A DNA stretch of 64,000 nucleotides from NCBI GenBank assembly GCA_021792635.1, contig JAJYUH010000003.1, positions 191,211-255,210 on the forward strand, written 5' to 3'. Under the pieces are notes generated by a model, which was not told the DNA's origin, did not search any database, and worked only from the letters and a program-made list of their open reading frames with translations. Origin of the DNA: Natronospirales bacterium (GTDB lineage: Bacteria > Pseudomonadota > Gammaproteobacteria > Natronospirales > REEB76). This document shows positions 25,574 to 35,465 of the stretch, piece by piece. Position 1 is the first letter of the stretch. Every line of letters starts with the position of its first letter. The position numbers and the translations under genes were made by a program.

Positions 25574-26545
25574 GTGAGGTGTGAGGAGGAGAATTGGCGC
25601 CCCACAGCGAGTCTTGCCAGTCTCAGACTGCGTGCTGAACTATTAAAGAAACTACGGGCATTCTTCGACATCCGTGGTGTGATGGAAGTGGAAACACCCG
25701 CGCTGTCCCGTGCAGCAGTCACGGACCGGCATCTCGCCAGCTTCCGCGTGGACGGCTCGCCGGGTGGTGCGCTGTATCTGCACACCTCGCCGGAATTTCC
25801 CATGAAACGCCTGCTGGCCGCCGGTTCGGGTGATATTTACCAGGTTGGCAAGGTGTTTCGCGCAGGTGAAGCGGGGCGCCTGCACAATCCGGAATTCACC
25901 TTGGTGGAGTGGTACCGCCTCGGTTTCGATCATCATCGTCTGATGCGGGAAGTGGCGGAACTGGTGCAATCGCTGGTGCCGGGATTACGGCGATCCCCCG
26001 AGTATCTGAGTTACCGGGAGGCCTTCCGGCAGCACGCCGGCTTCGATCCGTTAATCGCTGACAGGCAGACCTGCATCGTCGCGCTCCGGCGTCATGCCAA
26101 AGCACTGCCGGCGGAAGATGCGCTGGATTACGACGGCTGGCTGGATTTGGTGGCGGGGGAGATCGTCTATCCGGCGCTTGGGAATGGACGACTCACTTTT
26201 GTGCTCGACTATCCGGCCAGTCAGGCGGCGCTGGCACGTATCCATCCCGGTGATCCGCCGGTCGCAGAACGTTTTGAGATGTTTCTGCATGGGGTGGAGC
26301 TGGCCAATGGATTCCATGAACTCGCCGACGCCAAGGAACAGCGGCAGCGTTTTGAGCGGGACCTCGAATTCCGCAAGGCAACCGGGTTGCCGGCGATGCC
26401 GATGGATGAATATTTTCTTGCCGCCCTGACGCAGGGTCTGCCGGAGTGTGCCGGCGTGGCGCTGGGTTTTGACCGGCTGGTGATGCGGGCGGCGGGGGCG
26501 CACTCCATTCAGGAAATCATTGCTTTTCCGTTTGAGCGTGCCTGA
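25574..26545 (+). CDS. epmA: EF-P lysine ligase EpmA (PoxA/GenX)
   Basis: 323 residues; a truncated class II lysyl-tRNA synthetase homologue that attaches (R)-beta-lysine to EF-P Lys34. Visible are motif 2 (VGKVFRAGEAGRLHNPEFT, LVEWYRLGFD) and motif 3 (GVALGFDRLVMRAAG); the anticodon-binding domain is absent as expected. The start region is a heptamer repeat (GAGGTGT three times, 25562-25582), which supplies several GTG codons and the GGAGG site; GTG 25574 is in frame. It ends overlapping the convergent DUF2784 gene. Confidence 0.95.
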   Translation: MRCEEENWRPTASLASLRLRAELLKKLRAFFDIRGVMEVETPALSRAAVTDRHLASFRVDGSPGGALYLHTSPEFPMKRLLAAGSGDIYQVGKVFRAGEAGRLHNPEFTLVEWYRLGFDHHRLMREVAELVQSLVPGLRRSPEYLSYREAFRQHAGFDPLIADRQTCIVALRRHAKALPAEDALDYDGWLDLVAGEIVYPALGNGRLTFVLDYPASQAALARIHPGDPPVAERFEMFLHGVELANGFHELADAKEQRQRFERDLEFRKATGLPAMPMDEYFLAALTQGLPECAGVALGFDRLVMRAAGAHSIQEIIAFPFERA

Positions 26546-26909
26546 AGCGGTGTTTATGGCGCAGGATCCACCAGCCATAGATGATCACATTGATGATGAC
26601 AACCAGGCCGCCGAGAAAAATCTGAATGTGGGCGGTGAGGTGCGCCGGATACAATATCGGCATGAGGTAATGCTCGACGAAATCGCCGTGGTAGGCGGCC
26701 ACGCCTGCCCGCTCCCGCAGCCAGTCTTCCAGATAGGTGAGCGGGCAGACGAGGTGCAGGAATTCCACCAGCGCGCCCCAGAGGATGGCAGGCAGGTGCA
26801 ACCAGATTACCCGTGGCCAGCGGAGCAGCAGTAATCCACCCGCGATTACAAAGATCACAAAGCCGAAATGGATGATGATGATGGCATCGGCCAGGTACAG
26901 GAACAGCAA
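26517..26909 (-). CDS. DUF2784 family membrane protein
   Basis: 130-residue protein with three or four helices. LADAIIIIHFGFVIFVIAG, WLHLPAILWGALVEF, CPLTYLEDWLRERAG and HYLMPILYP are typical of DUF2784. Function unknown. No ATG is available; TTG 26909, with GGAG at suitable distance, gives the family start. Its 3' end overlaps epmA by 29 bp tail-to-tail. Confidence 0.82.
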   Translation of the reverse strand: MLFLYLADAIIIIHFGFVIFVIAGGLLLLRWPRVIWLHLPAILWGALVEFLHLVCPLTYLEDWLRERAGVAAYHGDFVEHYLMPILYPAHLTAHIQIFLGGLVVIINVIIYGWWILRHKHRFRHAQTEKQ

Positions 26910-26993
26910 GTGCGGGCTCCGCGGTAAGGGCAGGAGGCAATTTTGCGGCGTAAAATAGCTGCCGTCCAACGGGCGATGAACGGAAACCATGGC

Positions 26994-27479
26994 ATGTTTG
27001 AACTCAAGACGGTCCAGACCGCCAGCAAACACGAGCTTTATCAGGAATTGCTGAGCCAGGCCCGCGGTCTGCTGCATGATGCGCGTGATCTCATCGCCAA
27101 TGCGGCGAATATCTCCGCACTCCTGTATCACGCGCTGCCGGACATTAACTGGGCGGGATTCTATTTCCTCAAGGGCGGCGAACTGGTGGTGGGCCCGTTC
27201 CAAGGCAAGCCCGCCTGCGTGCGCATCGCCATGGGCAAAGGCGTCTGCGGCACGGCGGCGGCCAAGCGTGAATCCATCGTGGTGCCGGACGTGAATCGGT
27301 TTCCCGGCCATATCTTTTGCGACGCTGCGTCGCGGTCGGAGATCGTGATACCGCTGGTGAAGAACGGGGAACTGCTGGGTGTGCTGGACATTGACAGTCC
27401 GAAGCTGGCACGGTTCGATGAGGAGGATCGCATGGGGCTGGAAATACTGGCGACCGCTTTCCTCGAATCCGTTCAATAA
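26994..27479 (+). CDS. msrC: Free methionine-(R)-sulfoxide reductase (GAF domain)
   Basis: 161-residue single GAF domain. It reduces free methionine-R-sulfoxide. NWAGFYFLKGGELVVGPFQG, CVRIAMGKGVCGTAAA and FCDAASRSEIVIPL carry the three cysteines used in catalysis and resolution, at the family spacing. ATG 26994 was chosen as the start of homology. It ends 2 bp before the convergent psd stop. Confidence 0.92.
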   Translation: MFELKTVQTASKHELYQELLSQARGLLHDARDLIANAANISALLYHALPDINWAGFYFLKGGELVVGPFQGKPACVRIAMGKGVCGTAAAKRESIVVPDVNRFPGHIFCDAASRSEIVIPLVKNGELLGVLDIDSPKLARFDEEDRMGLEILATAFLESVQ

Positions 27480-27481
27480 CC

Positions 27482-28354
27482 TCAAAGCGGTGTTGCAATT
27501 CGCGCACCCATGCGTACGGCAGCGCCGCTCAGCAGTCCTGCGTCCCAGCGGATGCGCGCGCGGCTGAACAAGAGGATCACCGTGGAGCCCATGTTGAAAC
27601 GCCCCAGCTCCGCGCCCCGCTTCAGTACCACATCGCCGTCTTCATATTTCCGTGCACGCAGCGTGTGCCGATGCGCAGGTGTGATCTCGCTGGCCCAAAC
27701 GGTTTCGATGCTGCCGACATTCAGGGCCCCCACCAGCACCAGTGCCATTTGGCCTGTGATCGTATCGAATACCGTAACGACACGCTCGTTGCGCGCGAAC
27801 AGCCGCGGTACGGCGCGGGTGGCGGGCGGGTTGACGCTGAACAGCCGCCCCGGCACGTGCAGCATGTGCCGCAGGGTTCCGTCCAGCGGCATGTGGATGC
27901 GATGATAGTTTCCTGGGGACAGATAGAGCGTCGCGAATTCACCGCCGGCGAAAGTATTGGCGAGGGTCGTGTCGCCGCCCAGCAGTTCGAGTACGCTGAA
28001 GTCCCTTCCCTTAGCCTGGAAAATATAACCTTCCTGCACGCTGCCGCACTGGCTTACGGTACCATCCACAGGACAGACGATTGACCCGGGCTCCAAGGCG
28101 AGCGGGCGCGCGTCCTTTTGCAGTGCACGGGTAAAGAAGGCGTTGAAGCAAGGATAAGCATCAATATCCGGCGCCGCCGCCTCGTTCATGTTGACCCCGA
28201 AGCGGCGGATGAAATACCGGATCAGCCGGTTCTTGACTGCGGGCTTCTCGATACGGGTCAGCCGGTACACGATGCGCGCAATGGCATGCTGCGGCAGCAC
28301 ATACTGCGGTGCGGTCCTGAGCCAATCGAAGAAAGAGGTTCCGCTGTCACTCAT
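27482..28354 (-). CDS. psd: Phosphatidylserine decarboxylase proenzyme
   Basis: 290 residues; makes phosphatidylethanolamine at the inner membrane. The self-cleavage site is the Gly-Ser in FNMGSTVILLF (usual LGST; Met replaces Leu), which produces the pyruvoyl cofactor on Ser. YLSPGNYHRIHMPLDG and DGTVSQCG are conserved active-site regions. Start ATG 28354. Downstream partner genes on the same strand are PCuAC and SCO, upstream of psd in transcription order. Confidence 0.96.
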   Translation of the reverse strand: MSDSGTSFFDWLRTAPQYVLPQHAIARIVYRLTRIEKPAVKNRLIRYFIRRFGVNMNEAAAPDIDAYPCFNAFFTRALQKDARPLALEPGSIVCPVDGTVSQCGSVQEGYIFQAKGRDFSVLELLGGDTTLANTFAGGEFATLYLSPGNYHRIHMPLDGTLRHMLHVPGRLFSVNPPATRAVPRLFARNERVVTVFDTITGQMALVLVGALNVGSIETVWASEITPAHRHTLRARKYEDGDVVLKRGAELGRFNMGSTVILLFSRARIRWDAGLLSGAAVRMGARIATPL

Positions 28355-28368
28355 GCGTCTGTACTGTT

Positions 28369-28815
28369 TCAGTGCCGCGGGTTATCACGGCGTACCGGCG
28401 CCATGATGGTGAGGGAGGAATGATCGGAAAACCGCAGCGTCAAGGTCACAAGGTCACCGTCAAAAAACCGTTTGCGGGGTTTGATGAGTATAAGGTGAGC
28501 ACCGCCCGGCACAAGCACGATACTCTTGTGCGGCGGAATGCCGAGGGTTGTTACCGGTTCCAGTTCACCCCTGTTGCTGTGTTGCAGTTTGCGGTACATC
28601 ATGACGGAATTAAAATCCGGACTGGTAATGCCCACCACGGCAAGAGGCCGGTTGGAAAAATTCTCCAGCGTAAAGTAGCCGGCCAGTTGCTGGACCCCGG
28701 GGGGCGCTTCGCGGATCCAGACGTGACTGACGCCCGTAACCGGGCCTTCCGCATTGACTGTGATCGGCATGAAGAAGAAGGCAGCAAAAAGCAGCGGCGG
28801 CAATTTGCGCAACAT
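28369..28815 (-). CDS. Periplasmic copper chaperone PCu(A)C
   Basis: 148 residues with a signal peptide (MLRKLPPLLFAAFFFMPITV, cleavage after NA). The mature cupredoxin-like domain has VSHVWIREAPPGVQQLAGYF and the copper ligands in VMMYRKL and GGAHLILIKP; the canonical final His-x-Met is His-Leu-Ile here. It hands Cu(I) to cytochrome oxidase CuA together with SCO, whose gene overlaps its start by one base. Confidence 0.9.
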   Translation of the reverse strand: MLRKLPPLLFAAFFFMPITVNAEGPVTGVSHVWIREAPPGVQQLAGYFTLENFSNRPLAVVGITSPDFNSVMMYRKLQHSNRGELEPVTTLGIPPHKSIVLVPGGAHLILIKPRKRFFDGDLVTLTLRFSDHSSLTIMAPVRRDNPRH

Positions 28816-29450
28816 CAGCGTTCTCCGTAATACTTGATAATGGCGCGGTAATCTGCGGCCATGCGTCCGGAAATCATGGGTGGAGTATAAATGGCGGCTT
28901 CCCGGTTTGCGGGGTTGATCAGGAATACCACCGATGAGTGGTCCACAGTATAGTTACCGGATTGATCCGGCGGATCATAAGAAAACGCCACACCCAGCGG
29001 TGCGGTGAGGGCGCGCAGATCAGCCACCGTGCCGGTCACCCCCGTGAAGGCCGGGTTGAAGTGTCGCACATAGCGCACGAGCAATGCCGGCGTATCCCGC
29101 TTCGGATCCAGGGAGATGAAATACACCTGCGGCCGTTCCGCGGTCGGCAGGTCTGCAAGCTCCCCGGCCATCTGGTTGAGATCCGCGAGGGTGGCGGGGC
29201 AGATATCGGTGCAGTGGGTATAACCGAAATAGAGCAGACTCCAGTGGCCGCCGAGGCTTGCTCTGGTGAAAGGCACGCCGCGGTCATCTACCAGGCTGAA
29301 GGCAGGCAGGGATTTCGGCGGACGCAGCAGCAGGGCGGCGGTCTTCGGCGCCGATCCGGGACGGCCTAAGGTCCGGTAACCGATGCCGAGACCGACAAGG
29401 ATGGCCACGATGGCGGCCACAACGAAGAGCAAAATCCGTCCGGTATGCAT
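28815..29450 (-). CDS. SCO1/SenC family copper-delivery protein
   Basis: 211 residues: N-terminal membrane anchor (ILLFVVAAIVAILVGLGIG), then a thioredoxin-like domain. The Cu/thiol site is the CxxxC in THCTDICPATLADL, with the distal His in VDHSSVVFLINP. It matures the CuA centre of cytochrome c oxidase at the outer face of the inner membrane. Overlaps the PCuAC start by one base, so the two are translated together. Confidence 0.95.
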   Translation of the reverse strand: MHTGRILLFVVAAIVAILVGLGIGYRTLGRPGSAPKTAALLLRPPKSLPAFSLVDDRGVPFTRASLGGHWSLLYFGYTHCTDICPATLADLNQMAGELADLPTAERPQVYFISLDPKRDTPALLVRYVRHFNPAFTGVTGTVADLRALTAPLGVAFSYDPPDQSGNYTVDHSSVVFLINPANREAAIYTPPMISGRMAADYRAIIKYYGER

Positions 29451-29523
29451 GCGCGAATTATGCCACGCCGGGCCGGAGGCCGTGCATTTCGTTTATCATA
29501 AGCCGCGTAACGATGGGAATCCC

Positions 29524-30459
29524 ATGGAAGCATTCGAGGAAATCAGCCCCAAACTGCATACCCCTGCGGATTTCGTCCGCTGGGGCGCGAGCGCGTTCAA
29601 CCGCGCCAAGTTGCATTTTGGACACGGCACGTCCAACGCCGTGGACGAAGCGCTGAACCTGACGTTACACGCGCTCTGTCTCGATCACGATATTCCTCCG
29701 TGGTTGCTGGACAGCCGGTTGACGGATAGCGAGAAGCGTGCGGTTTATGATTTGCTGCGTCGTCGCGTGGATGAACGTAAACCCCATGCATATATAACCA
29801 ACCATGCGCGCTTCGCAGGACTGGATTTCCATGTGGACGAGCGCGTGCTGGTACCGCGCTCGCCCATCGCCGAGCTGATCGAGAGAAATTTCGATCCGTG
29901 GATTGAGGCGGAGCGTGTACACCGTGTGCTGGATGTGTGTACCGGCAGTGGCTGCATCGCCATTGCCTGCGCGCACGCATTTCCCCATGCCGCGGTGGAT
30001 GCGACGGATATTTCCGACGATGCCCTGGCAGTGGCGCACCTCAATGTGCAACGTCACTGCATGCAAGAACGCGTCCATCTGCGCAAGGCCGATATGTTCG
30101 ATGATTTGCCGTTCGCACACTACGACATCATCGTGAGCAATCCGCCGTATGTGGATGCCGATGACATGGCGACGCTGCCCGACGAACACCGTCAGGAACC
30201 GCGACTGGGTCTGGCTGCGGGTGAGGATGGTCTGGATTTGGTGCGCCGCATCCTGACGGATGCGGCAACTTACCTTATGCCCGACGGCATCCTGGTGGTG
30301 GAAGTGGGCAACAGCCGCTGGGCGCTGGAACATGCCTACCCGCACGTGCCGTTTACCTGGCTGGATTTTCAGCGTGGCCACGCCGAGGTGTTCCTGCTGA
30401 CAGCCGAGCAGCTTATGGCGGTGCAAGAACCGCGGAAGCGAGTGCAACATGTGCGCTAA
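29524..30459 (+). CDS. prmB: Ribosomal protein L3 glutamine N5-methyltransferase
   Basis: 311 residues (E. coli 310). SAM-dependent methyltransferase modifying Gln150 of ribosomal protein L3. [14 protein letters not shown] is the SAM-binding loop and IVSNPPYVD the NPPY catalytic motif; [20 protein letters not shown] identifies the HemK/PrmB group, and the N-terminal domain favours PrmB. Start ATG 29524 begins [11 protein letters not shown]. aroC follows, the usual order. Confidence 0.95.
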   Translation: MEAFEEISPKLHTPADFVRWGASAFNRAKLHFGHGTSNAVDEALNLTLHALCLDHDIPPWLLDSRLTDSEKRAVYDLLRRRVDERKPHAYITNHARFAGLDFHVDERVLVPRSPIAELIERNFDPWIEAERVHRVLDVCTGSGCIAIACAHAFPHAAVDATDISDDALAVAHLNVQRHCMQERVHLRKADMFDDLPFAHYDIIVSNPPYVDADDMATLPDEHRQEPRLGLAAGEDGLDLVRRILTDAATYLMPDGILVVEVGNSRWALEHAYPHVPFTWLDFQRGHAEVFLLTAEQLMAVQEPRKRVQHVR

Positions 30460-30545
30460 TGTCTTTGACGACAGGCAAGCCGCAGTTAGGCAAGCGTGCG
30501 GTGGACATTCATCGCAGCAAGCGACCGGCGACAGGAAGCGGGCAC

Positions 30546-31652
30546 GTGTCGGGTAATACTTTCGGGCATCTTTTCCGCGTCACTACGTTCGGTGAATCCC
30601 ATGGATACGCCCTTGGCTGCATCGTGGACGGCTGCCCCCCAGGCATGGAATTGAGCGAGGCGGACATCCAGCACGACCTGGAGCGGCGCCGCTCCGGCAC
30701 CTCGCGCCATACCTCACAACGGCACGAAGCAGACCGGGTACAAATCCTGTCGGGCGTATTTGAGGGCAGCACCACCGGTACGCCTATCGGACTCCTTATA
30801 GAAAATACCGATCAGCGGCCGAAAGACTACGAGGCCATCAAAGACCGATTCCGGCCGGGGCACGCCGACTATACCTATTTAATGAAATATGGCCGGCGCG
30901 ACTACCGCGGCGGCGGACGCTCCTCGGCGCGCGAGACGGTGATGCGCGTGGCCGCTGGCGCGATTGCGCGCAAATACCTGCGGGAACGTTATGGTGTTGA
31001 AATTCGCGGCTGGCTCTCCCAATTGGGTCCGCTGCAACTGGACGCCAAAGATCTGGATGCGGTGGACAGCAATCCCTTCTTTTGCGCCGACCCGGCACGC
31101 ATTGCTGAACTCGAAACCTGCCTGGATGCGCTGCGCAAAGAGGGCGACTCCATCGGTGCGCGCGTGACCGTAATTGCCCGCGGCGTACCGCCCGGCTGGG
31201 GTGAGCCGGTATTTGACAAGCTGGATGCAGACATCGCTTCTGCCATGATGGGTATCAACGCGGTTAAGGGCGTGGAGATCGGTGCCGGTTTCGCGGCAAT
31301 CCTCCAGAAGGGCAGCGAGCATCGCGATGAGATGACGCCGGCCGGTTTCCTCAGCAACAATGCCGGCGGCATTCTAGGCGGTATCTCCACCGGCCAGGAC
31401 GTGGTGGTGAGTCTCGCCGTCAAGCCCACCTCCAGCATCCGGCTGACCGGCCGCACCATTGATGTGCGCGGTGAACCGACGGAAATCAGCGTGCACGGCC
31501 GTCATGATCCCTGCGTGGGCTTGCGCGCCACACCCATCGCCGAGGCCATGCTGGCACTGGTGCTCATGGATCACGCGCTGCGGCAGCGCGGGCAAAATGC
31601 CGAAGTGAAACCAGCGTTGCAGCCGCTGGCGTCTTCCGTATCATCGCACTGA
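30546..31652 (+). CDS. aroC: Chorismate synthase
   Basis: 368 residues from GTG 30546; last step of the shikimate pathway, FMN-dependent. [19 protein letters not shown], then [37 protein letters not shown] and [11 protein letters not shown] are the three family signatures. I chose GTG 30546 (AGGAAG upstream) because homology starts there; the frame is open from 30459 but the extra 29 residues are not conserved. Confidence 0.97.
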   Translation: MSGNTFGHLFRVTTFGESHGYALGCIVDGCPPGMELSEADIQHDLERRRSGTSRHTSQRHEADRVQILSGVFEGSTTGTPIGLLIENTDQRPKDYEAIKDRFRPGHADYTYLMKYGRRDYRGGGRSSARETVMRVAAGAIARKYLRERYGVEIRGWLSQLGPLQLDAKDLDAVDSNPFFCADPARIAELETCLDALRKEGDSIGARVTVIARGVPPGWGEPVFDKLDADIASAMMGINAVKGVEIGAGFAAILQKGSEHRDEMTPAGFLSNNAGGILGGISTGQDVVVSLAVKPTSSIRLTGRTIDVRGEPTEISVHGRHDPCVGLRATPIAEAMLALVLMDHALRQRGQNAEVKPALQPLASSVSSH

Positions 31653-31716
31653 GGTAACCAGTGCGCGCTGGAATGACGCAGTATGAAATACGTCTGCTGG
31701 ATTTTCCGGAGTCAGT

Positions 31717-32739
31717 GTGAAGACATTTGATGTGGCCGTCGTGGGTGTCACGGGGGCGGTCGGCGCCAGCATGCTCGAGATTCTGGCGGACCGGAAGTTT
31801 CCCGTGGGCAGGGTGCACGCATTGGCGAGCAAGCGCTCCGTCGGCAAGCGTGTACCATTCAATGGCGGTGAGCTGAAAGTCGAGGACCTTGCCGGGTTCG
31901 ATTTCTCCAAAGTGCAGCTCGGCCTGTTCTCCGCCGGTTCCGGGGTTTCGGCAGAATATGCCCCAAGAGCCGCCGCCGCCGGTTGCGTGGTCATTGATAA
32001 CACTGCGCGCTTCCGCTACGACGCGGATGTCCCGCTGGTGGTGCCGGAAGTGAATCCGCACGCCCTGGGCCAGTATAGAAACCGCGGCATCGTCGCCAAT
32101 CCCAATTGTTCCACTATCCAGATGGTGGTGGCTCTCAAACCCATATATGACGCGGTGGGTATTGAACGCATCAATGTGGCTACCTATCAATCGGTGTCCG
32201 GCGCAGGTACGCGCGCCATAGAGGAGCTGGTGCGGCAGACGACCCTGTTGTTGAATGGCAAGCCGCCGGGTAAGAGCGGCAAGTTCCCCAAGCAGATTGC
32301 CTTCAACGCCCTGCCGCATATTGATGAATTCCAGGACAACGGCTACACCCGCGAGGAGATGAAGATCCTGTGGGAGACCCGCAAGATACTGGGTGATGAA
32401 ACCATCCGGGTTAACGCCACCGCGGTGCGGGTGCCGGTGTTCTACGGCCATTCCGAGGCGCTGCATATTGAAACCCGGGAGAAGATTACCGCCGGGCAGG
32501 CGCGAGCCCTGTTGCGGAAGGCCCCCGGAGTGGAAGTCCTGGATGAGCGCCGCAAGGCGGGCTACCCCACGGCGGTCACCGAGGCGGCCCGCCGGGACGC
32601 GGTGTTCGTGGGGCGTATCCGCGAGGACATTTCCCATCCCCAAGGGCTGGATCTGTGGGTAGTGGCCGACAACATCCGCAAGGGGGCGGCCCTGAATAGC
32701 ATCCAGCTGGCGGAGTTATTGGTGAAAAGCTATTTATAA
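31717..32739 (+). CDS. asd: Aspartate-semialdehyde dehydrogenase
   Basis: 340 residues; makes aspartate semialdehyde for lysine, threonine and methionine. VGVTGAVGASMLEIL binds NADP, the catalytic Cys is in IVANPNCSTIQMV, and VSGAGTRAIEEL follows. The length and the VGVTGAVG start place it with the second Asd type (like P. aeruginosa Asd), not the 367-residue E. coli type. GTG start. fimV follows after 100 bp, as in Pseudomonas. Confidence 0.97.
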   Translation: MKTFDVAVVGVTGAVGASMLEILADRKFPVGRVHALASKRSVGKRVPFNGGELKVEDLAGFDFSKVQLGLFSAGSGVSAEYAPRAAAAGCVVIDNTARFRYDADVPLVVPEVNPHALGQYRNRGIVANPNCSTIQMVVALKPIYDAVGIERINVATYQSVSGAGTRAIEELVRQTTLLLNGKPPGKSGKFPKQIAFNALPHIDEFQDNGYTREEMKILWETRKILGDETIRVNATAVRVPVFYGHSEALHIETREKITAGQARALLRKAPGVEVLDERRKAGYPTAVTEAARRDAVFVGRIREDISHPQGLDLWVVADNIRKGAALNSIQLAELLVKSYL

Positions 32740-32840
32740 GCTATAGTTAGCCCATTCTTGTAAAGCGTATTCTGAGCTGTTAGGTTGAACGTCCATATCC
32801 CCAATCCCTGTTGGGGAATGGGGCGGGGTGGGGAGGAATC

Positions 32841-35324
32841 ATGAGCAAGAAGCTGGCGTTTGTCTTGGCCTTGGCGTCGGCTTTGCTGCCGCTGGCGGCA
32901 AACGCGCTTGGTCTGGGTGAGATCAAGCTGAATTCCGCACTGAATCAGACGTTGAGCGCAGATATTCCCATCGTGGGCGCGGCTCCCGATGAGATCGGCA
33001 GCCTGCACGTCAAAGTGGCGAGCGCAAAGCAGTTCCAGCAAGAGGGCATCCCCATGCCCAACATGCTCAGCCACCTGCAGTTCCAGGTGTTGCAGGGTCC
33101 TGGCGGCAGCGCAAGCGTGCACATCACCAGCACCAAACCGGTGCGTGAACCATTCCTGGATTTTCTGGTGGAGGCCACCTGGGATAACGGCGAGCTCATT
33201 CGTGAGTACACGGTTTTTCTGAACCCGCCGAATTTCGAAACTGCCACCCAGGCAGCGCCGGCTCCGGCACCCGCTGCAACGCAGCCCGCCGCCGCGCCTG
33301 TGAGCGTACCCGCCACCCCTGCACCGGTTCCTGTTGTGTCCGCGCCCGTGGTAACTGCGCCTGAGCAACCCAGCCAGGCGGCAGCAACTCCGGTGGTGGC
33401 GCCGACGATTGCTGCGGCCACTTCCCCCCTGGGTGGCAACTACGGCCCGATCCGGCGCGGTGAGACGCTTTCGGAGATCGCCCTGCGCATGCGCCCCCAG
33501 GGTGTCACGCTCAATCAGATGATGATCGCCATCTATCGCGCCAATCCCGAAGTCTTCATGCACAACATCAATTTGATGATGGCCGGGTTTGTGCTGCGTG
33601 TGCCTACCATGGCTGATATCCAGTCGGTACGGGTGGCGGAAGCCAATGCCGAGGTGCGCACACAGATTGAAGCATGGCGTGCAAAGCGTGGGATGGGGAC
33701 GAGCAGGCATGGCGTGTCTGCTGCAGCAGCACAACCGTCGCTGCAACTGGTGGCTCCATCGTCAGCGGCACAGACGGCAGTGAACCAAGTGCCGGGTGCA
33801 GGCAAAGGCGGTACCGGCACTGCCGGTAATGCCGCTAAGAGCATGGGCGGTAGCGCGGCCGCATCCGCAGCTACATCGTCGAGCGCACCGATTGCCGTGC
33901 AGAGCAGCAGCCTGGCTGCCGTACAGAGCCAGGCCGGCAAACAAGCGGCTGGCGCGAAGACCACACCGCTCATGCCCGAAAAGCGGCCGGTTACCACGCC
34001 CTTACCCGAGACGGAACCCGCACCGCCCCGGTCCTCAGCGTCGAGCGGTTTACTGGCTTCGCTGATGAACCCATACGTGATCGTGCTGATTATCATCGTG
34101 GTATTGCTGCTTATTGTCGGCACCCTCATCAAGCGCCGTCGCAGCGCAGCTCCCGCCACCGGCAAGTCCGCCAGGATCAAGAAGCAAGCAGTGAAAAGTG
34201 ACAACTGGGAAAAGGAAGAAAAAGCGGGTCTCAAGGATGTAACCGCCACCCCGGCCGCGAGCACGCGTGGCAAGCCGGGTGCGGTTGCTGACCCATCAGC
34301 CGGCGGAGCCGCCGCCAAGGATGCTGCGGCGTTCGGCATGACTGCTACCCTCAAGCTGGATGAAGCCGACCCGGTGGCGGAAGCCGATTTCCACATGGCC
34401 TACGGGCTCTACGATCAGGCGGCGGATGTGCTCAAAAAAGCGCTGCGCCAGGATCCGGGCCGGCGCGATCTCAAGGTGAAACTGCTGGAGGTGTATTTCA
34501 CCGCCGGCGACCGCTCCAATTTCGTGGAAACCGCGCGCGGTCTGCGCCAGGAAATGGGCGCGGTGCCCGACAAGGATTGGGAAAACATTGCCATCATGGG
34601 CCGTCAGGTAGCCGCCGATGAAGCGCTTTTCTCCGGCGATGGTACCGGCACTGCCGGCTCCAGCGTGGATATTCCCCTGGACAGTGGCGGTACCGGTACG
34701 ACGGTGCATACTGATATGGATCCCCTGGCGGGGGCATTTGACAGCATCCGACCGGTAACCGCACCGGCGGCTACCGCGGCTTCCCCGGCTGACGAACATG
34801 TGCTGGACTTCTCCTTGCCGGACATTGAACCTGTACCAGCCAAGAATAGGTCAGCGCCCCAAGCGGCTTTGACTGGCGGCCCCGAATTTGATTTGGATAG
34901 CCTGACCATGGAACCCGCACCCGCTGCCAGAAAGCCGGCTGCGAAGACAGGAGTATCCACCGTCACGGCGGAGTTCGGGACGGATTCCCAGGTGGAGTTC
35001 GACAAAGCCCTCAAGGAACTGTCGGACTTTGTCAATACCAACGTACCGCCCCAGGAGGAAGCCACCAAGAGCGGTGCCGCCATGCATGCGGCCCTGTCGC
35101 TGGCTGCGGATGCCGATGTGGGCAGCACCGGCGTGGGTACCGGTACTGGCGCCGGCGAGGAGACCACGGGTCTCAACGAAGTGGGCACCAAACTGGATCT
35201 CGCGCGTGCCTATATTGATATGGGCGACGCCGAGGGCGCCAAGCACATTCTCGATGAAGTGATCGAGGAGGGCGATGCCCAGCAGAAGCAGGAAGCCCGG
35301 AAACTCATGCAGCAACTCGCCTGA
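32841..35324 (+). CDS. fimV: FimV/HubP-family pilus assembly and polar hub protein
   Basis: 827 residues. Signal peptide to residue about 22 (ANALG), periplasmic FimV N-domain (LGLGEIKLNSALNQTLSADI), Pro/Ala-rich linker, LysM peptidoglycan-binding region (YGPIRRGETLSEIALRM), second low-complexity linker, transmembrane helix (PYVIVLIIIVVLLLIVG), acidic cytoplasmic region and the C-terminal FimV helix domain (LARAYIDMGDAEGAKHILDE). It positions type IV pilus machinery at the pole and, with the FimX-like protein at 21618, points to twitching motility. Confidence 0.93.
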   Translation: MSKKLAFVLALASALLPLAANALGLGEIKLNSALNQTLSADIPIVGAAPDEIGSLHVKVASAKQFQQEGIPMPNMLSHLQFQVLQGPGGSASVHITSTKPVREPFLDFLVEATWDNGELIREYTVFLNPPNFETATQAAPAPAPAATQPAAAPVSVPATPAPVPVVSAPVVTAPEQPSQAAATPVVAPTIAAATSPLGGNYGPIRRGETLSEIALRMRPQGVTLNQMMIAIYRANPEVFMHNINLMMAGFVLRVPTMADIQSVRVAEANAEVRTQIEAWRAKRGMGTSRHGVSAAAAQPSLQLVAPSSAAQTAVNQVPGAGKGGTGTAGNAAKSMGGSAAASAATSSSAPIAVQSSSLAAVQSQAGKQAAGAKTTPLMPEKRPVTTPLPETEPAPPRSSASSGLLASLMNPYVIVLIIIVVLLLIVGTLIKRRRSAAPATGKSARIKKQAVKSDNWEKEEKAGLKDVTATPAASTRGKPGAVADPSAGGAAAKDAAAFGMTATLKLDEADPVAEADFHMAYGLYDQAADVLKKALRQDPGRRDLKVKLLEVYFTAGDRSNFVETARGLRQEMGAVPDKDWENIAIMGRQVAADEALFSGDGTGTAGSSVDIPLDSGGTGTTVHTDMDPLAGAFDSIRPVTAPAATAASPADEHVLDFSLPDIEPVPAKNRSAPQAALTGGPEFDLDSLTMEPAPAARKPAAKTGVSTVTAEFGTDSQVEFDKALKELSDFVNTNVPPQEEATKSGAAMHAALSLAADADVGSTGVGTGTGAGEETTGLNEVGTKLDLARAYIDMGDAEGAKHILDEVIEEGDAQQKQEARKLMQQLA

Positions 35325-35465
35325 ACAGGCCAGGTAGCCCACCGCATCGGGTGGGAATGCCTGCGCGTAGCCATGTTGTCATTGATTCTTACCGGCAGCT
35401 CGCTGTGACCCGGTGGGTGCGCGTTTTATTCTGTTGTCATCCCCTATACCCGGTCTTGGAATCCG

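Noticed and set aside
29383..29523. N-terminal extension of PrmB
   Set aside because: The 47 extra codons overlap the divergent SCO gene and are not family-like; ATG 29524 fits the known length.
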